From: Tetragonia tetragonoides
Lineage: Eukaryota; Streptophyta; Magnoliopsida; Caryophyllales; Aizoaceae
Reading direction: 5' to 3'
Assembly: GCA_038025085.1 (NCBI GenBank)
Contig: CM076144.1
Coordinates: forward strand, 39,467,001 to 39,531,000
DNA length: 64,000 nucleotides
A program made the translations under genes and the position numbers. Of the stretch, positions 12,339 through 24,424 are shown piece by piece (position 1 is the stretch's first letter; the number at the start of each line of letters is the position of its first letter). The notes under the pieces were generated by a model, which saw only the letters and a list, made by a program, of their open reading frames with translations, was not told the DNA's origin and did not search any database.

Positions 12339-13524
12339 CTGTAAAATGATAATCAGTAGCAGCATCAGAACACTAGCGTGAACATATGTAGATACCTCAT
12401 GAAATGCCGAATATTAGGTCATCCTATGAATGACAGGAAGGCATGCAAGATAGAGGAACTCTAGGCAGAGGAACCAAGGAAGAAGCAGCTAACTATCTTC
12501 CAGCAGCACCACGCACATGGAAAATGCAACGTGCTTTCTCAAATTTAATTGAAATGTGCACAGCTGATCCCTCGAGCTGGTCACATACATCAATGAATGA
12601 ATGAATGTTTCGTATACTTTGATAACACTCCTCCACCCAGCTAACCACCAACCTTCCCATAAACGAAAGAAAAACCACCCCACCCCATCCCAAACCAACC
12701 TCCGCTGTCATATTCTAAATTCAGTTGATCCAATAAGTTAACTTTGGAGTAGAAAAGTATGTCAAAGTGTTTCTTCATAAATCATGTTCCAAAAGTGTGC
12801 TTCAAAGTTCAAATTGTGATGGTGATCAGCAGACGAGTAACATCATCTAAGTGGTATGATTAAATTAACATAAGAGACAATGTGGGAAGGTGAAATTGAT
12901 AACATAACATCACTCAGATCCTTGAAATAACTGCTCGCTTACATTATACTCTCTCAATTTGCCTTTTATCTCATTTTCCAAAAAATACAGAAGATGGAAA
13001 TGCAAGTAGAAAAGAAAAGTGAATAATTAAGAGGGTTCAGCTCTCCACTCAAGCCTCAAGAAGTCACTCATGTTTCAGAAGCAAAGATCAGGACGATACA
13101 AAATCTGCTAGTTTACAAAATAATCTCTAAAAGGAGAATCATTTTAATGTTACCACCATCACATAGAAGAAAACATAGAAAAGAATGTTGACGTCCCATG
13201 ACTAAGTTCCTTGGAGGAATCAGACAGGCATTAGAAATTTGTATAATTAAGATGGCAGTAGGAGTTCAAGCATTGAAGAATAGGAGTAATATTTTAACAG
13301 CATGAGCATCAAACCATTTGCAGACGCATACAGCATATCGGGCACTATTACAGCTGCAAGCAACTAGAACGGAGCTACTACTTTAATATCATTAACAACA
13401 TTTTGACAATCCATTCAGGAGACTAAATCAAGCCAAGGATGAGAGAAACATGTAAAGATACAATTGCGGATTCTATGAAGGAGATCTTAGGCCAAAACAA
13501 TATCATCATAGATTTACCTTCTAA

Positions 13525-16500
13525 CTAGTTATCAGGAGTACCGAGTGAAGCAAGGCTTGGTAACTCCAAATAGTCAAAATCATCTGTTATTCCTGCCTGC
13601 AGCACAAAAGAGCACACCATAAGAAAGCATCTGTCAGACTCCGTCATTTGAGACCAACAAACATTTGTATTTGACAACCAATGAGGTATTTTGTGCACCA
13701 CAACATGTGGCATGCATTAGCATTTAGAAGTGAAAAATCTGGTACTGAGAATGTAAAATGCATCGTTTCAGCCATGAATCCTACAGTTTCGCACTATAAG
13801 TTTCTCTCTCACTACTTGAAGATACCTCGGATACAGGATTCTGGATTAAGCATTCAAGACTCAATTCTTTGGGAAAGAGCTCTTATTCAAACGATTCATT
13901 GGAATTATCGAAAGGAACTTGAACGGTACTGCCCAATATTCAATTCAACAGATACTAATCATAACATACCAATTTGCAACTTGCAAGTAAAGGAGACTTT
14001 CTGTACCGGTAAATGCTACCCACATGTATAAAGGACTGATACTTATACTGTAAAATAGAAGTTATACAAAAGGTACCTCCTGGTACATGTGTTCAAGCTG
14101 CTCTTTAGCCTGTGGGAAATTGTTGGAACACCACTGTCTGAAAGTAAAGACGTTGTCTGCGGATTGTTTCAGGAAGATATCAGAAACACAGTCAGCACGC
14201 AAAAATGTTTATTTAGTACACCTATTTGCTACTGTGACATGCAAAATTTGAAATCTTTCTAAATTCTAACTTATAAACAAATAAGAACGTGTTATGGAGT
14301 ATTGGAATGTGACCTGTCCATCTGTTGGTTGCTGAATATGCGACTTCAATAGCTTTTTCTGCCAAGATCCACAATGGAAAATATCAGAAGTTTGCTTAAA
14401 TACATCTCAAGAAGCTTTCAGCAGATCAGATGTCAGAATAAATTAAGCAAAGAATCTTCAAATTTACAGAGCAAAAATGAAGAGAAAGAGTAAGTATCCC
14501 TAACTCATTGCTTCAAAAGCAGCAGGATCATTGTCTGCATACTGTGCCAGTTCACCCTATTGAAAATAAAAAGTACCATTGTCAGGCTCTTGAATTTCAC
14601 AAACTTTTAGCAAGGCATGATGATTAAATAGGATAAAACCAACCTTCAGTTCATAGTGCTTCTGCTCAACAGATTTTAACTCGCTAAGAGCCTCCTCCCT
14701 TTCATCCTAGGAAATGATAAACTTACACAATGAGGCACTACCTCACCACAGAATAAAATCAACAGCATCTGCATAGTGAAGCTTATTTTAACACTAACAG
14801 ATTCCTCGCGCCCCTTCTTCAGTGCATTACACTGCTCCATCAGCTCTGCACAGCGTTTCTTGCTGGTTTGAAGGTCAGATTCTAGTTTGCTGGACACATT
14901 CCTAAGCTGGAATTGACCCAAATTGGCACATTTAAACAAACCTATACTTTGCAGTTGTTTAAAGGCAGCACGGAATTGAAACCAAAATGAATCCCAAATT
15001 TTACCTGATTTCCTGCTGTGCTAGGAAGACTCCAAAAGTATATCTGCCAAAAGCAAAATGTGAAAATCAGTTTCTTCAATGTATTATGTATCCAGGGAAA
15101 CACATAATGTATACAAAACAGTTATCCGTGGACAATCACAATGGCACTTTTAAATTCCATGACGGGGCACTACATGCTATCCGCCAAGACCAAATAGAAA
15201 TCACTTCCAAGTTCAGTAATTCATCCAACTATATCCTTACAGAACTTCCAATCTTGTCCTTAAAGACAAGGTCATCATCCACGAGACTTTGAACAACATC
15301 CTTCACAGACTGGCTGATGACACCTTTCTTTGGCCCCAACTTCTCAAGCTCCTTTAGCTGGAAGGACAACAGGAAACCATTCATGAAGCAGCTCAATATT
15401 ATTAAAACTCTAGATAAATTCAGCTTAAGCAAGAGATCAGTGGCACTACGCCGTTCCAAAGCCTAGAATCAGTAATTATGAAAGACAGTCATCACATAAA
15501 AAAACTGGAGAGCCCAAATCACTCACAAATTTCAAAAGACTAACAATAACAGCTCTTTCCAGTCTAGTTAAAATTTTTGGACAGTTTGATTCCAGGTATT
15601 CGCTTTGTTGTAACTTGTAACCATTGAACATTAATTATAACGAAGGTATGTGTAGATGGTGCTCTAAATCTATTGAAGGCACCATAGTAGCATATTGCTA
15701 AACTGCCCTTGCTTGGAGGAACAGCGAATGGAAAACAGGAGAAAACTGTTTTCTCTTTTGTCCACAATTGAAAGAGCAAATAGAGGAAAAAGATGCAGTC
15801 AAATTTCCTCTCTGGTTAACCCTGATTATACACGTATAAGACGTTCAAAACTACTGCACCACTGTGAATCCATCTTGCTACCAAAAGAATAGAAATATTA
15901 TACACCTAAAGATGTTCAAAGCTACTACATCCAAAAGAAACCATATTGGTACCAAAAAAAAAGAGACATATTACAGAATTGAGTTCCTCTTGAATACAGG
16001 AGAGGAGAAACTTTGCACTTACAAGGAAGAAGTCTTGTGAGTCATAAAAGATCTGAAGAAGCTTCTCACGCTTCTCTTCCAGTGAAAGACCTCTCTTCTT
16101 CGACTACCACAAGACATAAAAATACCAAAAGTTCAGATAATTTCCGTACAAACACCATCATTTGAATGCAGAAAGCATAGTCTGTTCTTTGATCTAAAAA
16201 GGCCACCCAAAAAGTAAGAGAACTGAATCCAAGGCGGTAACACAATGAACTAAATAAAACAATGGAGTAGAGACTAGTGATGGAACTGCCGTGTTTTTAA
16301 CCACAGAATACACCATCCCCTTCACATTCCATGATCCCATATGGAGTATGACTAACCTACAATAATGCAATTAACCTATGTCGGAATCTGTCTTACTGTA
16401 ACTATCACATGATGTGAAAGCACGGACACAGGTTCTGCAAGCATTGTTTTTCTTAGCTTTTCACAGATTCCTTCCTTATCTTATATAGACACACAGACCT

Positions 16501-16981
16501 CTAAATCAGAAGTCCTGAATCAGAAAGGTCCACCGAATCACCGATACAAGCTCAATGTGTTCTCTTCAACACGCCATTTGCAAACGCACAAAGGCCACTT
16601 TGAACACATATACAGTCATACTCTTAGACTGATCAAACTCGTAACCACATTTCAATTGCACCATTTTCACATACGACTGATTTAACCCCGTAATTATACT
16701 ACCAAACTAATCAGAAAGTACAACTGAGAAGCCACTGATTTCTAAACATACTAAACCCACTGGAATTGCACAAAAATGATGGATATAATGAATTCAGATA
16801 CCTTCTCTTTTAATAAGGCTAAATATAATGAACTTTAAGCTTTGGTGGAACAAGTATATACAAACAAACACAAACTCAAAATGACACTGAATCCTAAAGA
16901 ATGAACATATGATGAATCACTAAAACATAACATCCATAATCTGTAAAATATATCAAATTAAGCACAATGACAACTCACCAT
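13525..16981 (-). CDS. MND1: Meiotic nuclear division protein 1 homolog
   Basis: MND1 forms the HOP2-MND1 heterodimer, which stimulates DMC1/RAD51 strand invasion between homologs in meiotic nuclei. Coding exons on the minus strand are 16979-16981 (the ATG alone), 16023-16103, 15241-15357, 15005-15043, 14799-14906, 14644-14706, 14505-14556, 14314-14358, 14077-14156 and 13525-13596. They join to 660 nt (219 aa), close to the roughly 230 aa I recall for Arabidopsis. Residues 2-80 form the winged-helix head ([20 protein letters not shown], then [20 protein letters not shown] and IYFWSLPS). A coiled coil follows to about residue 185 ([20 protein letters not shown]). The end is [20 protein letters not shown] then [11 protein letters not shown]. 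All introns have GT donors and AG acceptors. The ATG exon probably starts at an acceptor near 17051, so a 5' UTR intron is likely. No lesion is seen. Confidence 0.93.
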
Positions 16982-17407
16982 GTTTCAAGGACACAAACAG
17001 GGCTGTACAGAGAATCAATCTGATGCGACACAAATTGAAGTGAATCGAACCTGCAAAACCTAATTTCATCCACGAAGAGGAATCAATGTCAATTATACAT
17101 TTATACTATATGACATTTGAATTACCAAAAAAGAGACAAAAAAACACACAGATACAGGAACAAATAAAAACCCTAGGTCTGCGAAATTGAAGAAGCAATG
17201 AACGAAGATAAAAGGCGAAATTGATGGGGTTTTAGTTGGGTCGGTATGGTAAATGATTATCTGGCGACGAAAAGTGGAGAGAGAAAGAGGATGAAAAAGC
17301 GAGGGAAATGAGTAGTTACGGCGAAGTGTAGGTCGTCAGTTTAGGGGATTAGAGTGGTGGCTGAGATTGCCAGTTGCATCGTTCGGCCACTGGGGTTAGC
17401 TGTCGCC

Positions 17408-17408
<1 letters not shown>

Positions 17409-17451
<43 letters not shown>
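17409..17451. repeat. GA microsatellite near the MND1 5' end
   Basis: About 21 uninterrupted GA units lie on the plus strand (CT on the MND1 sense strand), some 430 bp upstream of the MND1 start codon. CT runs are frequent in plant promoters and 5' UTRs, so the array may lie in or near the MND1 leader. Confidence 0.85.
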
Positions 17452-17454
<3 letters not shown>

Positions 17455-17569
17455 GTACCAGAAGTCCAGGAGGAGAGAACAGTGGCTTCTCTGGCAAGCT
17501 GACTTCCCGCTCTTTTTAGCCCCTCACTCCCTTTTATAGCCTTTTTTTTTTTTTTTTTGGGAAATAGCA

Positions 17570-17838
17570 CTACGCACGGGTAGCACGAGGCACGACACGA
17601 CCGAGCACGCCTTTTACACGACACGATACGGGCACGAGCACATGTATTAATGATTGGGCATGGCCTGGGCCGAGGCCTGGATTTTGAAAAGAAAGCACGA
17701 TGGGGTACGGTCATGCACGGCACGGTACGACAGGACACGACGAAAATTTTTAATATTATTTGAAAAAAGCATGGGCACGACACGCACGGCACGAGCATGG
17801 GCACAACCTGGGCCTACCTTTTGGAAGAGCAGGCACGG
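17570..17838. repeat. Degenerate CACG-word repeat, left part
   Basis: Words such as GCACGAGG, CACGACACG, ACACGATACGGGCACG and GGCACGGTACGACAGG recur without a fixed period over about 270 bp. The same DNA reappears at 19388-19424 and 24935-25005, because two LTR elements were inserted into it. A small related patch lies at 11429-11500. The reading frames through it are low-complexity and are not taken as genes. Confidence 0.7.
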
Positions 17839-19387
17839 TGTTATGGTCCTAAATTTTTCACTGCGGAATGACCGTACGGCGTCAAGACTCCACCGAGTCT
17901 TGACCAGCCTTCACGTAAGGCTTTGTCCATTCCGACTCATATTAAACTCTTCGCAACTCAAGTCATCCTATCGAGGCTTGCTCGTTTCACTGTTGTTCCT
18001 TTCTCGAGATACTAGTCCCTTCCTGGTGTCGACTATTTAGCCCGACACTCGCCCAACCGGTCATCTCGGGGATCCCGCATCATGGTTGACCCATACTCCA
18101 TACCCTCGTCGTGTACTAGTGCCGACACTCTTGTCCAAACCCTAGCCCGACCGAATATCCTGTTTCTGACTTCAACCCATGACTCGACACCATCGTATCC
18201 TATGTGCGGACAATTTTGCTCACTATCGTCTGACACCGATCTCACTAACAAGCTCCTTTGGGACACGGCCCTCGAACGCCATCCGGCTTCGAGGCTTCCT
18301 ACCGAGTGCTCCTTCCATTCATCGCTCATGATCACTGTTCGCCTCAACGTGGCCTGGGAGTTGGTAAGTCCCAAAGTACTCTCGGACGTGTCAAGTCCGG
18401 AGCGCGCGTCTCGATCGTCTGGGCAACTATCCTCGTCCCGAGCACTCAAGCTCCTTTCGAGTAATTTCCCATCCTTCAAGCAACTGGGAGTCATGTTTGC
18501 TCCCGTTGAGTTCATAGGAGGCCGACCTATAAATGCGCATCTCGCATTCATGGATCACTGTCCCCGACTCGGCTATCGATGCCTCATCGAGTAGTGTCCC
18601 ATTCACCGAGCAGGCAACCTTCATGGGACATCCTTCCCTTCATAGGAATACTAGGAAGTATCCCCTTAAGTCCCACAAGTTCCCACGGGGGTCGCCTATC
18701 CCGTGGTACCGATGTCCTGGAACCCGAGAGCACCGCTAATGCAACACGACCCCTTGTTGATCGGGCTTTGCGAAAGCCCTCATGGAGGATCTTATCCCCT
18801 TGATAAGGTTCACGGATAAAGCGTCCCGCAACCGTCTCAAAATGGTGACCCTCCTCTCGATGCATGATGCACACTATCGAGCCCGCCAGCTACTCAATAA
18901 TGTCCCCGGGATATCCTATCCCGAGGAGACTCAACGTTGTGCTTAGACATGCCATCAAGCCTGCCCCCTTTCAGGAAAGCTCACTTAAGTGTCATGATGT
19001 TTGCCAACCATCCATGCACCCCGGGGAGGCAGAGAGATGAGCACCTACTACCCCCTAAAGAGTCTTATATGGTTCAGCCCAACTAACAGGAGTGACCATC
19101 AAAGTTGCATAACTTTCATACTCAATCTCCGATGGAACTCAAACCTTGTTCCTCATTATCCGACTCCACAGTGGACCTTCTCATCCCTTAAGGAAGTCCT
19201 GCGCTCATCCTTGTCCGACGAATTTCACACTTTGCCCGGGCATTCCAGAGCTCGACACCTATGACAGAACATAACACCTAGTCGCAACCTAGCTGACTAG
19301 TCGTCGGTGCCTGTCCGCGACACTCATGACCGAGCAACTGAGTGTCCGTGACGCTACTACTGAGTTGTCGAGGTGCGGACCACGACA
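17839..19387. mobile_element. Solo LTR, about 1.55 kb
   Basis: The segment begins TGTTATGGTCC and ends GGACCACGACA, so the termini are TG..CA with an inverted match of 9 of 11 bases. The 5-bp words outside both ends are CACGG (17834-17838 and 19388-19392), as expected for a target duplication. There is no internal coding region. Open frames of 170 aa on both strands at about 18033-18594 have no recognisable domain. GC content is clearly higher than in the surrounding genes. The family is not identified. A stretch near 19048-19125 resembles part of the neighbouring element's LTR. Confidence 0.65.
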
Positions 19388-19424
19388 CACGGCACAACAC
19401 GAAGCACGACAACTATAAGCACGG

Positions 19425-19945
19425 TGTCACGGTCCGCCTTTTCTAGTTGCGGGACGTGCGGCGCGCTCTTGTCTCCTAGCGGCAAGAGTACCAGCCGTAC
19501 ACAAGGAACGTCTTTGAGGTGTCCGTGGACACAAGAGAGTGAGGGAGGGACGGAGTTTGAGAGAGGGGTTGGATGATGCACGCAATCAACACAGTTTAAC
19601 AACAACAAGCATTGACATCAATACATCGATCTTGAGGACTGCTTCCCCCATAAAGAGTCTTAAAAGGTTTATTCATTCTGACAGGAGTATACATCAAGAG
19701 TGCATAACTTTCATACTCGACATCTACTCCTAAAAGTAAAAGAACTAGAAAGCTTAAAGACATGTCCAAGGGTCGACACGCTGGAAGCGCCTTAGAGACA
19801 TGTTACTAGGGAACTAGAAAGCGTAAAGAAAGCGTAAAGACATGTCTAAGGGTCAACACGCAGGAAGCGCCTTAGAGACATGTTACATTGCAAGGAAAGT
19901 AAAGGAAAGCTGTAAATTACAAGGTGTGAGAGGCGGAACCTAACA
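19425..19945 (-). repeat. 3' LTR of the 19425-24934 element
   Basis: 521 bp, bounded by TGTCACGGTCCGCC and GGCGGAACCTAACA on the plus strand. It differs from the other LTR by about 15 substitutions and one 11-bp tandem duplication (GCGTAAAGAAA) near 19827. Confidence 0.93.
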
Positions 19946-19961
19946 TTCTCCCCTACTAAAG
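19946..19961 (-). other. Polypurine tract
   Basis: On the element's sense strand the purine-rich run AGTAGGGGAGAA lies directly against the 3' LTR, which is where the plus-strand primer of LTR retrotransposons is found. Confidence 0.7.
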
Positions 19962-19986
19962 TTGTCGACGTCCTCGGCGACGTGAT

Positions 19987-22900
19987 TTAGTCATCAAGTG
20001 TCGGGGACGGCTTGGTGCGGATGTTGGCCCGAGTAGACTTGTTGCGGGCGGAATCTTCTGGATCTGGATGATACGGCTTCAAGCGACTCACATGAAAGAC
20101 AGCGTGTACTTTCATCCAAGTCAGGGGTTCCACTTTGTAAGCCGTACTTCCCACCTTTTTGGTGATAAGGATGGGGCCTTCATATTTACGGACTAACCGC
20201 TTGTCGCTTCCTCTCAGGAATCTCATCTGCTCTGGGAGGATCTTCACCATCACTAGGTCTCCCACTTCGAACTCCAGTGGCCTTCTCTTCTGATCGGCCC
20301 ATTTCTTCATGTGCTTCGAAGCCTTTTCTAGGTAACTCCGAGCAATGTCGGTGTTTTGCTTGCATTCTCTGGTGAACTCATACGCTTTCTTGCTTCGGCC
20401 CTTGTAATGATCATCTACCGTGTGCGGTAAGAGAGGTTGTTGTTCCGTGACAACTTTGAAGGGACTCCTGTTGGACGAGGAGCTCTTCTGAGAATTGAAG
20501 CAGAGCTGGGCTACATCTAGTAGTCTCACCCACTCTCTCTGGTTGGCGCTCACAAAGTGTCGAAGGTATTCTTCGAGAAGCCCGTTGAATCTTTCTGTCT
20601 GTCCGTCTGTCTGGGGATGGTATGCTGAAGACATGCTCACCTCTGACCCAAGAAGCTTGAAGAGTTCACCCCAAAAGATACCTGTGAACCGAGGGTCTCG
20701 GTCACTCACAATGCTCCTAGGTAGTCCGCTGTACTTGACAATGTATTTGAAGAAGAGGACGGTTGTCTCTTCTGCTCCAGTAGCTTTCGGCATAGGGATG
20801 AACGTGGCATACTTCGAGAATCGATCCACTATCACCATAATAGCGGACAAGGGTCCGACCTTCGGTAACCCGTTGATGAAGTCCATGGAGACACTCTCCC
20901 ATGGTCTCGTCGGCACTGCGAGTGGGTTTAGTAAGCCGCCCTGCTTGAGTCGATCCGGCTTGTCTTGCTGACACACGAAACACGTCCGAGTGTAGCTCAT
21001 TACGTCGTCCATCATCTGGGGCCAGAAGTACCCTTGTTTTAGTAAGCTCAAGGTTCACTGCCACCCCGGGTGTCCTGCCCAAAGGGTGTCATGACATTCA
21101 CTCAGCAATTTCCTCCGAATGCCCTCAGCCCTGGGAACATACAACCTATGTCCCTTTGTGAAGATAAGGTCATCTTCTATCCAGAACCGTCTCGTTTTCC
21201 CTTCTTTAATGAGCTGTTGGATGGTCTTCGCTATCGTATATTGACCTAGGTGTTGCTTGATCTGGTCGCGGATCGTAGTGGTCACCAGACTTATTGACAA
21301 GTGAGCCATTTGCTTCAAGGCAGCAAGGTCAGCCCGACGACTGAGAGCATCCGCGACCTTGTTGTTGACCCCAGGTCTGTATGTAAACTCCACATCAAAT
21401 TCTGCCAAGGATTCCTGCCACCGAGCTTGTCGACCAGTGAGTCTTGGTTGGGTTAATAAGTGGCTCGCCGCAGTGTTGTTTGTGCGAACGAGGAACTTCG
21501 AACCCAGAAGGTAGTGTCTTCAGACCCTTAAGCAATGAACAATTTCTAGTAACTCCTTCTCTTGGGCAGCATACCGCCTCTCGGCCCCATTCAGCTTGCG
21601 GCTCTCAAAAGCAACCGGGTGGCCTTCTTGAAGTAGTACTCCTCCGAGGGCGAAGTCTGAGGCATCCGTCTCAACTTCAAAGGGTTTTGTGACATCGGGG
21701 AGAGCCAATACCGGTTCTCTGGTTACCATCTTCTTCAACTTTTTAAACGCTTCAATCTGTGATTCGGCCCAATTCCAACCTTCACACTTCTTAAGCAAGT
21801 CTGTGAGGGGAGCCACGATACCAGAATATCCTGCAATGAAGTGCCGGTAGTAATTAGCAAGGCCAAGGAAGGAACGAAGCTCAGAGACATTCTTCGGAGG
21901 CTGCCACCCCTTGATGGCAGAGACTTTCTTCGGATCCATTCACATCTTCCCCTTTCCTACAAAGTGACTATGGAAACTAATTTCCTCTTGTGCAAACGAG
22001 CACTTCTCTGGCTTCACGAAGAGGTGGTGCTCGCGTAACTTCTCGAACACCAGTCTTAAGTGTTCCAAGTGTTTGCTCATGGTCTTGCTATAGATCACAA
22101 TATCATCAAGGTATACTACCACGAACTTATCCAAGTACTCGTGGAAGACATGGTTCATTAAGGTGCAGAATGTTGCAGGAGCATTCGTTAGTCCAAAGGG
22201 CATCACTAACCATTCAAAAGCTCCATATCTCTTCACACAAGATGTCTCCGGCTCGTCCCTTTCCGATATGCGAACTTGATGGTACCCCGACCTCAAATCA
22301 AGCTTCGTGAAGTATACTGCGTCGCCGAGCTAATCGAACAAGTCAGCAATCAACGGAATAGGATAGTGATTCCTCACCGTCAACTTGTTGAGTGCCCGAT
22401 AGTCAATACACAGCCGGAGAGTCCCATCTTGCTTTTTCTGAAACAACACCGGAGCTCCGTAGGGCGCTTTGGACGGTCGGATGAATCCTCCTTTCAAGAG
22501 CCCATCCATTTGTTTTCTCAGTTCAGCTAGTTTGGGAGGTGCCATCCTGTAAGGACTACGAGCGGGTGGCACGGCTCCTGGGATCAGCTCAATCTGATGA
22601 TTGACGGATCGGCGAGGAGGGAGGACTTGGGGTAGGTCATCGAGCAAGATGTCCTTGAATCCCTCAAGCAGTCTCGCTACTTCCGAAGGAGTGGTCTCAT
22701 CTTTACAATCTTCCTTCATCGACAAAGTAGCCAGGAACGACGGTTCACATCTTCGAAGTCCCTTCTCAAATTGCATCGACGAGAGCATGTGTCCCCGTTT
22801 ACTCTCAACCTTCACATTCGACGCTTTCACCAGACACGGGTTGTCACCCATCAACAATAAGGAACTCAAATGTGGCATGGGTGCCGCTTTAGACGTGCGG

Positions 22901-23352
22901 AGGAAGTCCATACCCAGTACCATCTTGAAATCATCTAGTGGAGTCACCGTAAGGTCCAATCGACCACTCCACTCCCCTATCCGAGTGAGGACTCCCTTGG
23001 AAATCCCATGGATAGGTCTTGCTTCCGAGTTCACGGTCTTCATGTTGCCGCCTGCGTGGACTAGCTTCAGTCCCAATCTCTCTGCTTCGGTGTCGGCCAC
23101 AAAGTTATGAGTGGCACCGGTGTCAACCATTGCTCGAGTACTACGTCCATTGATCACTACGTCGACGTACATGAGCTCAGTCGACTTGGGTTTTAGGGAT
23201 GTCTCATCACTCCTCAAGGCGCCCAGTAAATGAACAGCTCCCATGTATGGTATTTCATCATCATCCATTTCATTGTTCCTGCTTGTCTCTCCTTCGTTGG
23301 TGCCATCAGACTCCACAGACATCTTAGATAGATTCTGCTGGAGGGCACTCAA
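19987..23352 (-). pseudogene. pol of the 19425-24934 element (PR-RT-RNaseH-IN), broken
   Basis: Read from high to low coordinates: protease ([10 protein letters not shown]), reverse transcriptase with the YLDD box (VVYLDDIVIYSKT), RNase H ([18 protein letters not shown]), the HHCC zinc-binding end of integrase (..HPGW.., CFVCQQ), and a DDE core with MDFINGL, SDRDPRF and QTDGQTERFN. The frame is interrupted by TAG at 22330-22332 and TGA at 21940-21942, 21520-21522 and 21055-21057. Each is one transition away from a sense codon. The reading frame ends at 19987, just before the polypurine tract, leaving little room for a chromodomain. Confidence 0.9.
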
Positions 23353-24359
23353 GTCTCGATGAGGGCACTCGGTGTGTTTGTGTGGCCCTTTGCAGTTGAA
23401 GCAACTTAACTTCGGTGGTCATCTTGCCGTGGACGACTCTGTCCGATTGAACGATGAGGTCGCACCTGGGGGCCGGTAAGGTACCGGTCTAGGGGCTCCA
23501 CCTCCAACGTTCCCATATCTACTATTGCCACCGTTGTAGTTACCCCCGTTGTAGTTTTGAGAGTTGTTCGAGCCTGTCTGAGAGCCAGTTGACCCTGCTA
23601 GTTTTGCAACTGAACTTGGCCCTGTTGGCCCTTTCCTTGGTGGGGTCTCTTTCCCTAGCTAATTGTCAAAGAGCCGTTCAGCCACGCTGATAGCAGCCGA
23701 CAAGGTATCTAGCTTTTGTCTGTTCAACTCACGTTGAGCCCACTCTTTCAGCCCATCGATGAAATTGAACATACGATCCTTGTCGCTCATGTCCCTGATC
23801 TCCAGCATGCACGACGAGTACTCCTTCACATAGTCTCGGATGGTCCCCATGTGCTTGATGGTCTTTAACTTCCTTCGGGCAATGAACTCAGTGTTCTTCG
23901 GGTAGAGCTGGTCGTTGAGTTCCTTCTTGAACTCTTCCCATGTGTCTATTTTAGAGTTTTGGCTTCGATCTCGGCATACTTCGAACGCCACCACAATTTC
24001 GCGTCATCTACTAGGTACATGACCGCGGTGTCGACCTTCTGGTACTCTTCCAGTCCACTAACTCGGAAGTATTGTTCTAGGTCGAAGACAAAATTGTCCA
24101 CTTCCTTGGAGTCTCTGGCTCCACTGTAGGTCCGGGGCTGAGGGGGTTTCACCCTTCTCGACCCTGATCCACCACTACCGCTAGCAACGACCCGGTTGAT
24201 CGTAGCACACTGATCCCACAACGCTTGGAGTTGATTGTGGATGTGGTCAAGCTCCTCCCGCAAGCTTGCGGAGGATATATCATGCACTTGGGCCTCCAAT
24301 GTATCGATCCGGGCATCCGACCCGATCACAAGTTTCTCTAGCTCTTCCATGGTCACCAT
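23353..24359 (-). pseudogene. gag of the 19425-24934 element, broken
   Basis: The frame starts MVTMEELEKLVIGSD shortly after the primer-binding site and shows a gag core (DAKLWWRSKY.., then DTWEEFKKELNDQLYP) and a zinc knuckle ([15 protein letters not shown]2CX3HX4C). A frameshift near 23950-23990 separates the first two parts. Stops at 23659-23661 (TAG) and 23419-23421 (TGA) interrupt the rest. Confidence 0.85.
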
Positions 24360-24410
24360 GGTTTCAAATTCAATCTAGCAACCTTTCACTGAGCGTGCTT
24401 CTCTCGCTGC

Positions 24411-24422
24411 GCTCTGATACCA
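24411..24422 (-). promoter_or_regulatory. Primer-binding site (initiator tRNA-Met)
   Basis: On the sense strand TGGTATCAGAGC follows the 5' LTR after a 2-nt spacer. It is complementary to the 3' end of plant initiator methionine tRNA, the standard primer for these elements. Confidence 0.92.
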
Positions 24423-24424
24423 AC

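Noticed and set aside
12489..12711. Tryptophan/valine-rich minus-strand frames
   Set aside because: No splice continuity with MND1 and no recognised family; treated as intron or 3' flank.
17349..17804. 151-aa minus-strand frame upstream of MND1
   Set aside because: It is a translation of a GA microsatellite and of the CACG-word repeat, with no domain.
18033..18594. Overlapping frames of about 170 aa on both strands
   Set aside because: They lie inside the solo LTR, mirror each other on opposite strands, and have no recognisable motif; chance frames in GC-richer DNA.
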